This document shows positions 15,001 to 24,977 of a stretch of DNA of 64,000 nucleotides, piece after piece (position 1 is the first letter of the stretch; each line of letters begins with the position of its first letter). This DNA is from Eretmocerus hayati (lineage: Eukaryota > Arthropoda > Insecta > Hymenoptera > Aphelinidae). Position numbers and translations under genes: made by a program. The notes beneath the pieces were generated by a model that was given only the letters and a program-made list of their open reading frames with translations, did no database searches and had not been told where the DNA came from. The stretch covers positions 76,126,748 through 76,190,747 of the forward strand of contig CM056742.1 of assembly GCA_029851415.1 (NCBI GenBank), given 5' to 3'.

Positions 15001-15985
15001 ATGTTCCCAATACTGGGAAACAGTACTGAAATCGATTGGGGCGGATAGGATTTCAAGTCCTCAATACTGATATTCAGCATTCAATCCGATTCAGGTAAAT
15101 ATCATATAATGTGTGCAATGCTGAAAATCAATATTGAAATCGATTTTAGCTGATTGAGATCTCGATGTTTCCAATGCTGAAAAACAGTACTGGAATCGAT
15201 TGGGGCAGATGGGATTGCAAGTCCTGAATACTGATATCCAGCATTCAATCCGACCCGTGTAAAGATGATATAAGGTCGTCAATGCTGAAAAGCAGTATTG
15301 AGATCGATTGAAACGGATTGAGAACCCGATGTTTCCAATACTGAAAAACAGTTCTGGAATCGATTGGGGCAGATAGGATTTCAAGTCCTCTATACTGATA
15401 TCCAGCAGTCAATCCGATCCAAGTCAATAGGATATAAGGTTTCCGATGCTGAAAATCAGTATTGAGATCGATTGAAGCTGATTAAGATCTCGATGTAACC
15501 AATACTGAAAACCAGTACTGGAAGCGATTGGGGCCAATAGGATTCGAATTCTCCAATCCCGATTTTCAGCATTCAAATCGAGTCCAGTAGATAGGATATA
15601 AGGTTTCTAATGCTTACTTTCAGTATTGAGATCGATTGAAGTGGATTGAGATAGCGTTCTACCCAATACTGAGAGACAGTGCTGAATTCGATTCAGGTTA
15701 TTAGGATATAATGACTCCAATACTCACAGTCAGTATTGAGATCGATTAAAGTGGGTTGAGATCTCGATGTTCCCAATACTAGGCAACAGTATTGAAATCG
15801 ACTGGGACAGATCGGATTTCAAGTCCTCAATACTGTTATTCAGCATTCAAATCGATTAAGGACGATGAATAAACTCGTCAATGCTCATAGTCAGTACTGG
15901 GACCGATTGACGTCGTGTGAGATAACGAAATTCCCATTCCTGAAAGTTAGTATTGGAATCGATTGAGGCCGATGAATTCGAGTAG
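1..15985. repeat. satellite array, 164-bp monomer made of three ~55-bp subunits
   Basis: The phrase ATATTCAGCATTCAATTCGA recurs at 1, 165 and 493 (with a variant at 329), giving a 164-bp period. Each monomer splits into three related subunits of about 55 bp. Each subunit has a CAATACTG...CAGTATTG or CAGTACTG dyad followed by ATCGATT and a purine-rich tail. Several monomer variants alternate, for example those with GTAGACAGGATATTATAAGG or CTCCAATACTTACAGTCAGT, so the array has irregular higher-order structure. All copies run head to tail in the same orientation. No transposon protein or other gene is embedded. The short open frames here are repeat translations. A pericentromeric or heterochromatic location is inferred, not shown. 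Confidence 0.95.
10975..14940. repeat. recent 1,915-bp higher-order tandem duplication inside the satellite
   Basis: Positions 10,975 to about 13,025 match 12,890 to about 14,940 at a constant offset of 1,915 bp. Reading the two line by line I found one substitution (GTGAG at 11,581 against ATGAG at 13,496). The match begins to break around 13,040 against 14,955, and upstream of 10,975 it drops to several differences per hundred bases. The offset is close to 35 subunits of 54.7 bp and is not a whole number of 164-bp monomers. This points to recent unequal exchange in the 55-bp register. Confidence 0.85.
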
Positions 15986-16237
15986 CTGACGCTAGGTGGC
16001 GTTTCGATAACCATCTCAGTTTGCATACAAATATCATGGGATTGCTCTCTCGCAAGCGACGAACCATCTCTTCTGTTCCTATATAAGACTGATGAGTAAC
16101 AGAACCTCCAAATAGCGTTTAGTTATGTAATGCGATGATATGTTAATGCGATCCTTATCAGAATAAGTATTGGATTTTATTGAAACCTTAGCTGTAATGT
16201 GAGTGATGTATATGTAAGACTTTGATTTGTAATAATG
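15986..16237. other. non-satellite island near the array edge
   Basis: About 250 bp with no satellite phrases, between 164-bp-period DNA on both sides. It starts with GACGCTAGGTGGCGTTTCG, which contains the AGGTGGCG core seen again in the hairpin at 50.4 kb. No gene or inverted repeat is evident. It may be an old insertion or a junction sequence. Confidence 0.6.
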
Positions 16238-16668
16238 ACTGAAAGTCAGTATTGAGGTCGATTGAGGGGGATTGAGTTCTCGATGTTCCCAATACTGAAA
16301 AACAGTATTCGAATCGATTGAGGCAGATAGGATTTCGGAATTCTAATAATGATATCCAGCATTCAAATCGATTCAGATAAATAGGGCTTAAGGTCTCCAA
16401 TGCTTCCAGTCAGTATTGAGGTCGATTGAGGCGGATTGAGATCTCGATGTTTCCAATACTGGGGAACAGTATTGAAATCGATTGAGGCAGATAGGATTTC
16501 GGAATTCCAATTATCATATCCAGTATTCAAATCGATTCAGATAAATAGGGTTTAAGGTCTCCAATGCTTCCAGTCAGTATTGAGGTCGATTGAGGCGGAT
16601 TGAGATCTCGATGTTTCCATTACTGAAAAACAGTGTTGGAATCGATCGAAGTAGATAGGATACATAGC
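16238..16668. repeat. degenerate terminal patch of the 164-bp satellite
   Basis: CAGTATTGAGGTCGATTGAG occurs at 16,247, 16,411 and 16,575, which keeps the exact 164-bp spacing. The copies are diverged from the main array but resemble each other. Isolated decayed fragments, such as a CCGAATACTGGCAGTAAGTA phrase near 16,756, continue to about 16,920. This is the usual gradient of decay at a satellite edge. Confidence 0.85.
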
Positions 16669-17650
16669 ATATCAATGCTTTTTTATGGCATTGACACAGA
16701 TTGGAATCGCGATATTCTATCAAGGGAATCAGCTTTCATACAGATAGAACATTGACTTCCGAATACTGGCAGTAAGTATTGACATTGATTGGCAATCTCA
16801 CTTTCAATGCAAAAAATCCGCATTGGTGAAGATTGGTCTATACTGTTCGAATAATGATCAACATCATTGATCGTTATTGAACTCCAATCTTCCTCAATCC
16901 TGAAAGTCATGTTTCAAATTCATACGATTTTAGATTCAGAACGATTGGATGTATTTCAATCGAATCCAATTGAACTTTTGCAGCAGGGGTCTAAAAAGTG
17001 TTCAGAAAATTGTTTCGCATGTTCCAGACAAGAGCCTAATCCAGCCAATTCTTATACATTTGATTTTTATTCCATCCCCACAATCTCCAATCTAAATATT
17101 ATCCAAGTTTTGGTCAATTTCGTTCGGCACAGATATTAATCCCAATAAAAATAGTCAAATTATAGCCATATATTGTCCACCCAGAATTAATCTAATTTCT
17201 CTAGCCATATTTCAGACTTGACTCCAATATTATTGAACAGATTTCTACCAGGGTTTAACAATGATCTTGTTCGCATGTCTTAAATACTTCCAAGTAGATT
17301 TTTCATGCGACATCCAGTGAGATTTCTGCTCATCTCACATTCTGCTTATACAAGCAAGTATTTCTTTTATGTGGCCTTTTTTTTCAATCATCACTACCAC
17401 TCTTGAAAACACATTTCGTACTTTTGCATTCATTTTGAATGGAGTGATTCTTGCAGCAGTACAACCTTGAACAACTCTTCCCTTCAAGAAATGGACCACA
17501 CGCATGAAACACCACATATGATCTCTATATATTCCTTATTGTACTATTTTATGGATTCAGCAACGCGAAGGGGACTACACCATGATCAAGCGCTGACCTA
17601 ATTGTGGTATTAGAGCTGTCACTCGTTGTCCTGCCGAGAAAAATCGGGTA
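16669..17650. other. intergenic, nothing identified
   Basis: AT-rich sequence with scattered satellite-like fragments up to about 16,920. The 90-codon frame at 16,867-17,139 and the 60-codon frame on the other strand at 17,335-17,517 show no recognisable motif, and I do not call them genes. Confidence 0.5.
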
Positions 17651-17723
17651 ATTAATCAGCTGATTAAGCATGCCAAAATATCACCCAAAAAAATCAGCTG
17701 ATCAATCGGCTGATTAATCAGCC
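17651..17723. repeat. cluster of CAGCTG-centred palindromes
   Basis: Within about 75 bp the palindrome TTAATCAGCTGATTAA and variants (AATCAGCTGATCAATC, GGCTGATTAATCAGCC) occur three to four times. The CAGCTG core is an E-box. It could be a fragment of a simple dispersed repeat or a cluster of binding sites. Sequence alone does not decide. Confidence 0.5.
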
Positions 17724-17880
17724 AACTTATCAGGGGATCGTTTACCCAGAATTGCAAATTACTAAATACTCATTTTACTTTCTGAAACGCACCTGGAAGA
17801 GTCTGAAGGAGAAAAAAAAGATGAAAATGGCCAAAAAATAAAAAAAAATTATCACCGGCCTTTCCACTTTTGACACTTGT

Positions 17881-17951
17881 GGTCGATGGTAAGATTTGAA
17901 CCCACGACCTTTCGGTTGGAAGTCTGACACCTTATCCTCGTGGCCAGCGAG
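17881..17951 (-). repeat. tRNA-like SINE head (degenerate)
   Basis: On the minus strand this reads CTCGCTGGCCACGAGGATAA, then AAGGTGTCAGACT, then GGTCGTGGGTTCAAATC. This resembles a tRNA with an A-box-like TGGCCACGAG and a B-box GGGTTCAAATC. Acceptor and anticodon stems pair poorly, so it is not a functional tRNA. It is closely related to the plus-strand copy at 20,347-20,419, which indicates a dispersed tRNA-derived SINE. Confidence 0.6.
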
Positions 17952-18044
17952 TCAGGTTTCCTAGTGACTCATAAAAGCCGTTCTTGAAAGGGTTATTTCG
18001 ATCCGTCGAAGATTTCGAATGGGACGACTTTTTGATATTTTTTC

Positions 18045-18475
18045 CCGGTCTCGGTGAACAATAAGGAACCTTGAAAAATATATTCCCAAAGATCTGAGAG
18101 TTGCTCAATCCAATGAAAAATCATTTGTGGCCTTGATGAACAATAGAAAAATGCGGAAAAATATATTTCGGGGGCTTTGAGTGTCGCTGAACTCGAATCC
18201 GATAGAATTATTCCTGTACAATTTGTTTAAACAAAGTTGTGTAAAGAATTTAAGCGGAGAAAATGTTTTCGGCCTTGGTGAAAAATGGAAAAATCTGGAT
18301 AGATATATTTAAAGGGTTCTGAAGGTCGCGGAACTGAATCCGATGGAATTATTACTCTGCAATGTATTTAAACAAATTTGTTCAAATAATTTGAGCGGAA
18401 AATTTCTTTTCGACCTTGGTGAACGATGGTCAAATCCGGAAAAATATAAGTCGAGGGTTTTGAGCTGAAAAAAAA
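18045..18475. repeat. ~141-bp tandem repeat, about three copies
   Basis: Units begin with GGCCTTGRTGAA at 18,129, 18,271 and 18,412 (offsets 142 and 141), with a shortened first unit from about 18,047. Each unit contains a TGGAAAAATCNGGA stretch, an AAAAATATATTT stretch, GGTCGCNGAACT and an ATTTAAACAAA phrase. Non-coding. Identity is moderate, so it is an old tandem. Confidence 0.7.
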
Positions 18476-18485
18476 AAATTATAAC

Positions 18486-19189
18486 TAGGGTGTGCGTTAT
18501 TTCCCAACTTTCGATTTCCCACGATACCATCGTGGATTTTCGATCTTTGATATAAAAAAAATTAGCAGAAACTTTCACCGCGCCCTGTACGCCGTATCCT
18601 GCTTTGCCCCTCGAACATTATTTTAAGAAATTTCTTACTTTAACATCGAATTTCCTATGCTGAGAATTCTGCCCTCCCAACCCTTTGTGTCTCTGAGATC
18701 GCTGTGATTTTTCATGGCTCTTTTTAAAGCTGAGAAATCGCCACAATACATCATCTTCACGTAAAATTTCACGAGGAATACAATGAGATTGTCAGTTTTG
18801 ACTTCCAAAGTGACCCCGGTGTGATATCAGTGATTTTTTGAAAGAATCGTTAATATCACGCCGGGGTCATTGTGAAACTCACAACTGACAATTTCATCTT
18901 GTTTCTCGTCAAATTTTACGTTAGAATGATGTATTTTGATCATTCTTCAGCTCTAAAAGGAGCCACGAAGAATCACAGTGATCTCAGAGACATGGAGGCT
19001 CGGGAGGACAAAATTCTCAGCATAGGCTTTTCAATGTCAAAAATAATATTCGAGCGGCAAAGCAGGATACGTCGTACAGGGCGCAGCAAAAGGCGCAGTA
19101 GCAAGTGAATCCTTTTTTTCCATACCAAAGACCGAAAATCTACGATGGTATCGTGGGAAATCGAAAGTTGGGAAATGACGCACACCCTA
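18486..19189. mobile_element. 704-bp foldback (MITE-like) element
   Basis: The ends are inverted copies: TAGGGTGTGCGTTATTTCCC at 18,486 and its complement finishing CGCACACCCTA at 19,189, continuing through ACTTTCGATTTCCCACGATA. Homology between the arms continues inward (GCGCCCTGTACG, TCTGAGATCNCTGTGATTTT, CGTAAAATTT, TGACCCCGG), so nearly the whole element folds back on itself. The outer TA may be a target duplication, which would fit a Tc1/mariner-type MITE. This is an inference. The frames inside (for example 18,872-19,108) are palindrome artefacts. Confidence 0.75.
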
Positions 19190-20343
19190 ATGTATACACA
19201 CATACACACAAATACGGTCAAAGGGCTTGAATGATATAGGGTTGTGATAATTTCCCAAGGCGTTATAGAAAAACGGTCACTTACAGTCGATAGATCTGGC
19301 AAGAATGCAGAGGACAGTACAATTTACATGTATCCAAGAGCTCTATCGCAGAAGAAAAATGTTCTTTGAAAAAAAGTTCAAGGAAAAATCTACTACCATC
19401 AAATAAAAGCTTTCTCTTTTGAGAAAACAAAAGGTAGATTTGCATGAAAATATGGATTTTTCCGCTCGAAACGTCATCCTACACCAATTTTGTCTACGGT
19501 ATCTGAGAGAACAGACAATTTCAAGTTGGTAAGATGTCTTATCATATTGTTTTAGAGGCTAATTGATGTTCAGAATTGAGATTGAGAGGAGTGAGAGGAT
19601 TCAATGACGGTGAACTAGCGTTCCTACAACGCTTTTTTGTTTTGGTCGATATATCGGCCCCAGATTCGTCAAATAACATAACTTCTTTTGGACGCATGGG
19701 TTTTGTAGTGCAGGACCCAATCACATGTTTTTTGATCTCTCGTGAGTTTCTACATCGATTCTGGGTATCAAATTCCCGTTAGAACACGATTTTCAATGTA
19801 AAATATCGTAGTCATTGGCAAAGAATTGAATGTAGTTTTCCACGATTGCCTCAGAAAGAACTTTGTACCATACGTTTTGAAAGTGCAGAGGATTTTACGT
19901 AGAATACAACTACTCCGAATTATTTTCAAGTGCTATTTCGTATTCAAGAACGAGCCCCGAATGTGTCGTTACAGGCGCTGACGGGTTGATCTGAATGTTT
20001 CTCATTGATTTTTCCCGAGCTCAACTGTTCAAACAGTAGAGATTGTAGAAGAAGTACGTTCTTCCCTTGCTTCGATTATTCGGGGGAAAAGTTTTCATTT
20101 CTCCGTTTCAACAATTTTCATATCATAATAATTTCAGAATTGTATCCAGCGAACCTCGTATGCCTTCAAATATGTTTCGGATTCCTAATAGTGTTACAAA
20201 TTTGATGGTTTTCACCGACACGAGAAAGAAGAAAATATTGAAAATTCATCCAATTTGAATTTTGTGGCACTTGGAGTCTTGCTGGCATATTGATAAAATC
20301 GGAACAACATGTTCAAGTAGGCCTCTTATTCACCCTAACCTAA
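19190..20343. other. intergenic, nothing identified
   Basis: No gene, long repeat or RNA gene is recognised. Short frames of 60-68 codons on both strands overlap each other and lack motifs. Confidence 0.45.
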
Positions 20344-20525
20344 CACGTCTCGCTGGCCACGAGCGTAAGGTGTCGGACTCGTAACCAGAAGGTCGTGGGT
20401 TCGAATCCCGGCGAAGGCAGATTTCGAGGAGAGGAGGTAATTTTTCCTCGGGTTATTTGTTATCACTTTCTTCCTATCCAATGACTCTCACTGATGCGTT
20501 GCAAGAAGTGAAGTAAGTCGAGGAA
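20344..20525 (+). repeat. tRNA-derived SINE
   Basis: CTCGCTGGCCACGAGCGTAA, then AAGGTGTCGGACTCGTAACC, then GGTCGTGGGTTCGAATCCCG. The B-box GGGTTCGAATCCC is canonical and the A-box region matches the minus-strand copy at 17.9 kb. The anticodon loop would read CGT, but the anticodon stem has two mismatches and the acceptor stem is incomplete, so a working tRNA is unlikely. A unique tail (GATTTCGAGGAGAGGAGG onward) runs to about 20,525. The SINE length is an estimate. Confidence 0.6.
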
Positions 20526-20534
20526 ACGATGTAA

Positions 20535-20755
20535 CTGGAGAGTGTGGATCGTTCTGGGAACGTCCCAGGAATGGCCATAGGAACGGCGCTGGTTAAGATT
20601 CAGCAACGTTGGTGGATCGTTCCGATGGCACGAAAGCGGTCATTTTCTCCTTTGCTGCAACGTCCCGGGAACCTGTTTGGCACCCCTCTTGGCAACGTCC
20701 CCAAGGTTCCGAAATCACGTTCCTGGAACGTTGCAGGAACGTGTCGTGCTATTAC
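20535..20755. repeat. GC-rich AACGTCCC/GGAACGTT repeat patch
   Basis: A GC-rich island in AT-rich DNA with repeated phrases GGGAACGTCCCAGGAA, CAACGTCCCGGGAACC, GCAACGTCCCCAAGGTTCC and GGAACGTTGCAGGAACGT. Many are near-palindromic. An open frame of 87 codons (20,544-20,807) runs through it, but its composition simply reflects the repeat. Probably minisatellite-like; function unknown. Confidence 0.55.
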
Positions 20756-20765
20756 TGGTCCCTCC

Positions 20766-22340
20766 CAACCTAAAATGATAAATTATTCTTGTTCTCAGCT
20801 CATTTGAATTCTCCTGGAATTTGGGCTGGATGGCGAGTCATCACATACCAACTACCGTCAAGTAGGGTGATTTTGGGGGAAAAATTGCATTTTTATTCGC
20901 TTTTATTGGACTCGGGCGCGCGGAGACAAGATTCTTGTCGGAGAACTTCGTGTGAGCGTGTCATTGACACACTTTGGTATGGTTGTGTTGGTGTCGAGGC
21001 TCTGAATGCTCTGATGCGCGATTTAACATTGTGTGAACGCAAACGCAATTTTGTGCGCAGATCGAGGGGAGAGCATGTGGAGCAGATAAAGAATCAAAGA
21101 GCTGTGAGCAGCTGTGAGCCCTATATAGCACATCAGCCGATCAGCCGGAGATGCTTGCCATCTTTCTAATTTGCACATGATAAGTACTTAGTACTTCGAT
21201 AAATGAAGATCAGTGATTGCGGTATACAGCAATACTCTCGCCGAAGACGCCTAAAAACACGCCGCGAAAATCATACCTATAACCTCTACGATTCTAGCGC
21301 CGTGATGCTCTTGCAGGTTGCAGCTCAGTGCAGATATTTTGTGTGATGAAGTGGTTTCAGTCATGTGTTTCAGTTCTGGATCTATCCTGCGATGACTCTC
21401 ATCTTCATCAATTTCTAGATAAATTTGTGAATAGTGTCGAAGCAGATGATTGAGAAGAGTATTAGAAACAAATATATAGACCAGTAGTATTACTGACAGG
21501 GGGTGACAGGTGGATGATGGTTCTATATTTTGTTGTTATAGCTGTGAGGAGCTAAATTTTCTAGTACGCAATCGAGTTTTGTATACAGTGGAAAAATCAA
21601 GCGACAGTTTTGATCAGGTACTAAAAGAGTGATGAATTGAATCTTATGAGATACTGTGTGTCACTTGATTAGTAATTGACATCAATTTCTCTCCTGAATA
21701 TTAATTAGGTATGCCACTGTTCAGAAATCCAGATTAGTGTGTTGGAATAGACCATTTTTGTTGTGAACTGTTGCAGTAGCTTCATGCGCACCAAGTGCTT
21801 GTTCGTTTACTGTGTAAATGTTCACAATTCTGCAACACTAATACCAAAGTATTAGTGTGGTATCAGCATAGAGAGCTCAAGGATTTATTCAGTTTCTTAC
21901 AAGCATGAAGTATCGCACCACTGATTTGAATTAGTAGATATCCCTATCCATGATTGAGCTCTGACTTGTAAAGTGTTATGGAATACTAACTCATAGAGAT
22001 ATACTAAGGTTGTCAATAACCTATACAGCCTCCTGAATTTGATTTGCCAATAACTTGGCGTTCATTACAAAGTTATCGGCTTGCTGTACATGAAAAGAAG
22101 CATAATTTGGAATCAACCTTGGCTGGTCGCTCTACTCCTTAGTAATCCATTTGTAGTCTACAGCCCTTTTTATGCAATACTTTTGCAAAAATGGATACAT
22201 CTCTTCAATATTATCAGCCAGAGGGATTTCAAAGATTACCCAAAGCTTTTGCCTGATATTAAATTTTTTGAATCATAGTCCATTTGAAATGATTACATAT
22301 AAACTAAAAATTTGAAAATGGAATAATTAAAAAAAATAAT
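20766..22340. other. intergenic, nothing identified
   Basis: No gene is supported. A small perfect stem CACTAATAC-CAAA-GTATTAGTG lies near 21,837. A frame of 126 codons at 20,789-21,169 has no recognisable domain and is Arg/Ser-rich low-complexity, so I do not call it. Confidence 0.45.
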
Positions 22341-22470
22341 TTTAAAAATTCGCTCTTATCAGGGTTTTTACTCGCCTTAAAAACCTTGAAAACCTTGAAA
22401 TACCATTGAAATCTTTTTTCCATCCTTGAAATCATGGAAAATCCTTGAATTTCCTGTCATATTATCGATT
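22341..22470. repeat. CCTTGAAA-type simple repeat
   Basis: Short irregular repeats of CCTTGAAA and TCCTTGAAAT (AAAAACCTTGAAAACC, ATCCTTGAAATCATGGAAAA). Similar phrases recur at about 26,295-26,355 and, as GTCCTTA units, at 24,560-24,650. This is a dispersed simple-repeat family with no coding role seen. Confidence 0.5.
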
Positions 22471-23541
22471 ATCCTTGAAATTCTACCCGACTCGCGAAAG
22501 AATCTCCACGTTCATAGGCTCGATCCAAAAAATTGATGTCCATCCGATTTGAAAACCCGCGTGCACGGGGTGTCCACACCGCTCGCCACACCGGCTCGAG
22601 TTGACCAGATCACGGCGGGTCGGAACGGTGAAAAAGTCTTAGGTGCGTGATCATGAAAAATACCAATTGTATATGTTTCGGGATCGTCTCTAGATCATTT
22701 TCCAGAAAGAATTAAAATCATCGGTTGGGGATTTTGAAAATAATCGTCGTTTTTGTGTTATTGAAATTCACGCGTTTTGATACTTCAACGATCCTTTTCC
22801 AATCACTCGAGCTATGATCTTTCAACTCAGAATAACTCTCAGAGCTTAACAGACAACAACATTCCCACGTATATTCATCCATATCATTCGTTGGTCTGGC
22901 TTAAGCCCGCCAGAGATGAAGCTGTGGTGATATACCTTGAGATTAGTGTTAGTGAGGGGGAATACCCACGTTATTTTGGTCGTTCAAAACGAGCATTCAC
23001 TCAGGATTCAGTGTCATTCATACACTAATATGATCCATATAAGTTACATCACATTCAACATTACGCTTGTATGTGATGTCCATGCATGTTATAGACTCAC
23101 TGGTCTGCAGAATATGTAAAATACTCATGGAGATTCACGATAGATATGAAAAAGGCTGAACCTTTCTATTTCATCTTCCTTGAATGACTAGGTTTCATCA
23201 TATCCACAAATTATCAAAGTTAATCTCGAATCCTTGAGGTTGAGAGTGATCTCGAGAGTTTATTATCAGCGCCCAATACTTGTTGAGTTCAGATTTCAAT
23301 TTCAAAAAGAGCCCAAATTTGTCATAGCGAGCAGACTTTTGAGTCCATACATCACAGTGTTTTTCAAATGTCGACGGAGGATAAGATTCATCACGATCAT
23401 CCCGAATGTCCAAATTGCAGACTACGAGTTGTATCTGAGTTCAATGGATTGCATTTGGAATTGATTATCTATTGATTGAACAGGAAGAGTGATATAATTT
23501 TGTTCCAATAAGGTTGTAATACCAGCCCTATCCGCTCTCTC

Positions 23542-24017
23542 AAGGCCAGTCCGTAGTCCCCGTAATACCGCAACCAGACACGCACCGGAGTACATGCAGG
23601 TTTTGAAACAATATCTAATTCTTAAATAATTGCAAACACTTTTCAATCAAATCATTGAGTCAGCGCGCTTCCCAATGAAATTTCCAATCATTTGGGCTTT
23701 GTTGCGTCTCAAAATTCGCAATAAATTTTGCAAGATTTGGAAATCTGCAATCTTGAGCTGGGCTGCCTCATCGTAGGAACCACGCTGTCATGCACGATTG
23801 CCATTTTCCAAATCTCGCGAAAAATAAAACGAGTTTTGAGACGCAACAAAGCTCAAACGGGTGGAAATTCTATTGGGAAGCGCGCTGACTCAATGATTTG
23901 GTCCGAAAAGTGTTTGCAACTAATAAAAAATTAAATATTGTTCGAATTACGCTATGAAAATTACCGTGGCGCTATCTATGGAGTAGTGAGCAAGTGTAAG
24001 CACTACGGACTGGCCTT
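23542..24017. mobile_element. 476-bp foldback MITE nested in the 22.6-25.8 kb element
   Basis: Terminal 16-bp perfect inverted repeat AAGGCCAGTCCGTAGT at 23,542 and 24,002-24,017. Inside, the arms pair again through TTGCAAACACTTTTC, TCATTGAGTCAGCGCGCTTC and GTTGCGTCTCAAAA. No protein is encoded; the frames at 23,422-23,646 and 23,728-23,934 are palindrome artefacts. No clear target duplication flanks it. Confidence 0.7.
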
Positions 24018-24935
24018 AACCTTTCCGAGTGAGCCCCCCCCCCCTCCTGTTGTGGCAAATTGGAAAGAGTGAGATTCACTCGAGCAAGAGAGGAATTTTC
24101 ACCTCAAAAGAGTTTCGGAGTTGCCACGAAAAATGGGGGAGGGAGTAACTGGGGAGGGTCGAGAGAGCGCTCACAACAGAAAAAGGCGACTTATGGAAAG
24201 TTCTAATATCCCAATTGGCAATCGGAGGATGTCATTGATGTTCAAACATGACTGTGGGATACAATTAATACCTTAGTGCATTCAAAAATGATGTCTGATT
24301 TATTCAAAAAGTATAGATCAGTTGTGGATTCACCTCTTGGGATCTCTTTCTGATCAAACAAATGTTCGCCTACATCTGTAACATGCATTACTCTACGGAG
24401 ATTCTGACATCACACACGCGTTTAAATGTACACGACTATTACATGTAGTGTTACGATCTTGGAATGGCTCTGAATCCTGACTAAATGTTCGTATTGAACG
24501 GCTTTCCATCAAGACAACGTAGGTATTCTACTCCACTATCAGGGTATCTACCGGTCGTTCCAGTCCTTCTAGTCCTTAGAATGTCCTTATTTGATTTGAA
24601 AAGTCCTTATGACCTTTTAAGTCCTTATTTGCACGGCTCGGTCCTTACTAATCTGAAATCCGGGAGCAAGAAATAGAATGTCTTGCAGAATAACTTCTCA
24701 GAGGAGTTGGGAAGTAAGAAAAAAAAGGATGTCATCAGAGTACCAATACGCGCGTGTATTCCGTATACTACTAAAGATTTCTGTCATTGAGTGTAGAATT
24801 TTGAAAACTGGTGCCGACCATCTTGGTAGAGATTTCCCGAAAGATCTTGCAGAAAAAGTTTTCAGGAGGGATTGAAAAAACTTGATATGCAAAATGAGCG
24901 TTTTCATACATCTTACTCGATTTGCTCGTAAGTAC

Positions 24936-24936
<1 letters not shown>

Positions 24937-24974
<38 letters not shown>
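24937..24974. repeat. (TA)n microsatellite
   Basis: About 19 uninterrupted TA units followed by a short CACGCACGCAC run. The Tyr-Ile runs in the overlapping frames on both strands come from this repeat. Confidence 0.95.

Positions 24975-24977
<3 letters not shown>

Noticed and set aside
5421..15427. Several 60-123 codon open frames on the minus strand (for example 8,624-8,995 and 15,091-15,384)
   Set aside because: They are translations of the satellite; related peptides recur with the repeat period and there is no start, domain or codon signal.
1..16668. CRISPR-like array
   Set aside because: The repeats are contiguous and all diverge together; there are no constant repeats separated by unique spacers, and the genome is eukaryotic.
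17881..17951. Functional tRNA gene
   Set aside because: Anticodon and acceptor stems do not pair properly, and a near relative sits at 20.3 kb, so a SINE is a better explanation.
20331..20345. CCTAACCTAA as telomeric (TTAGG)n
   Set aside because: Only two units; no array.
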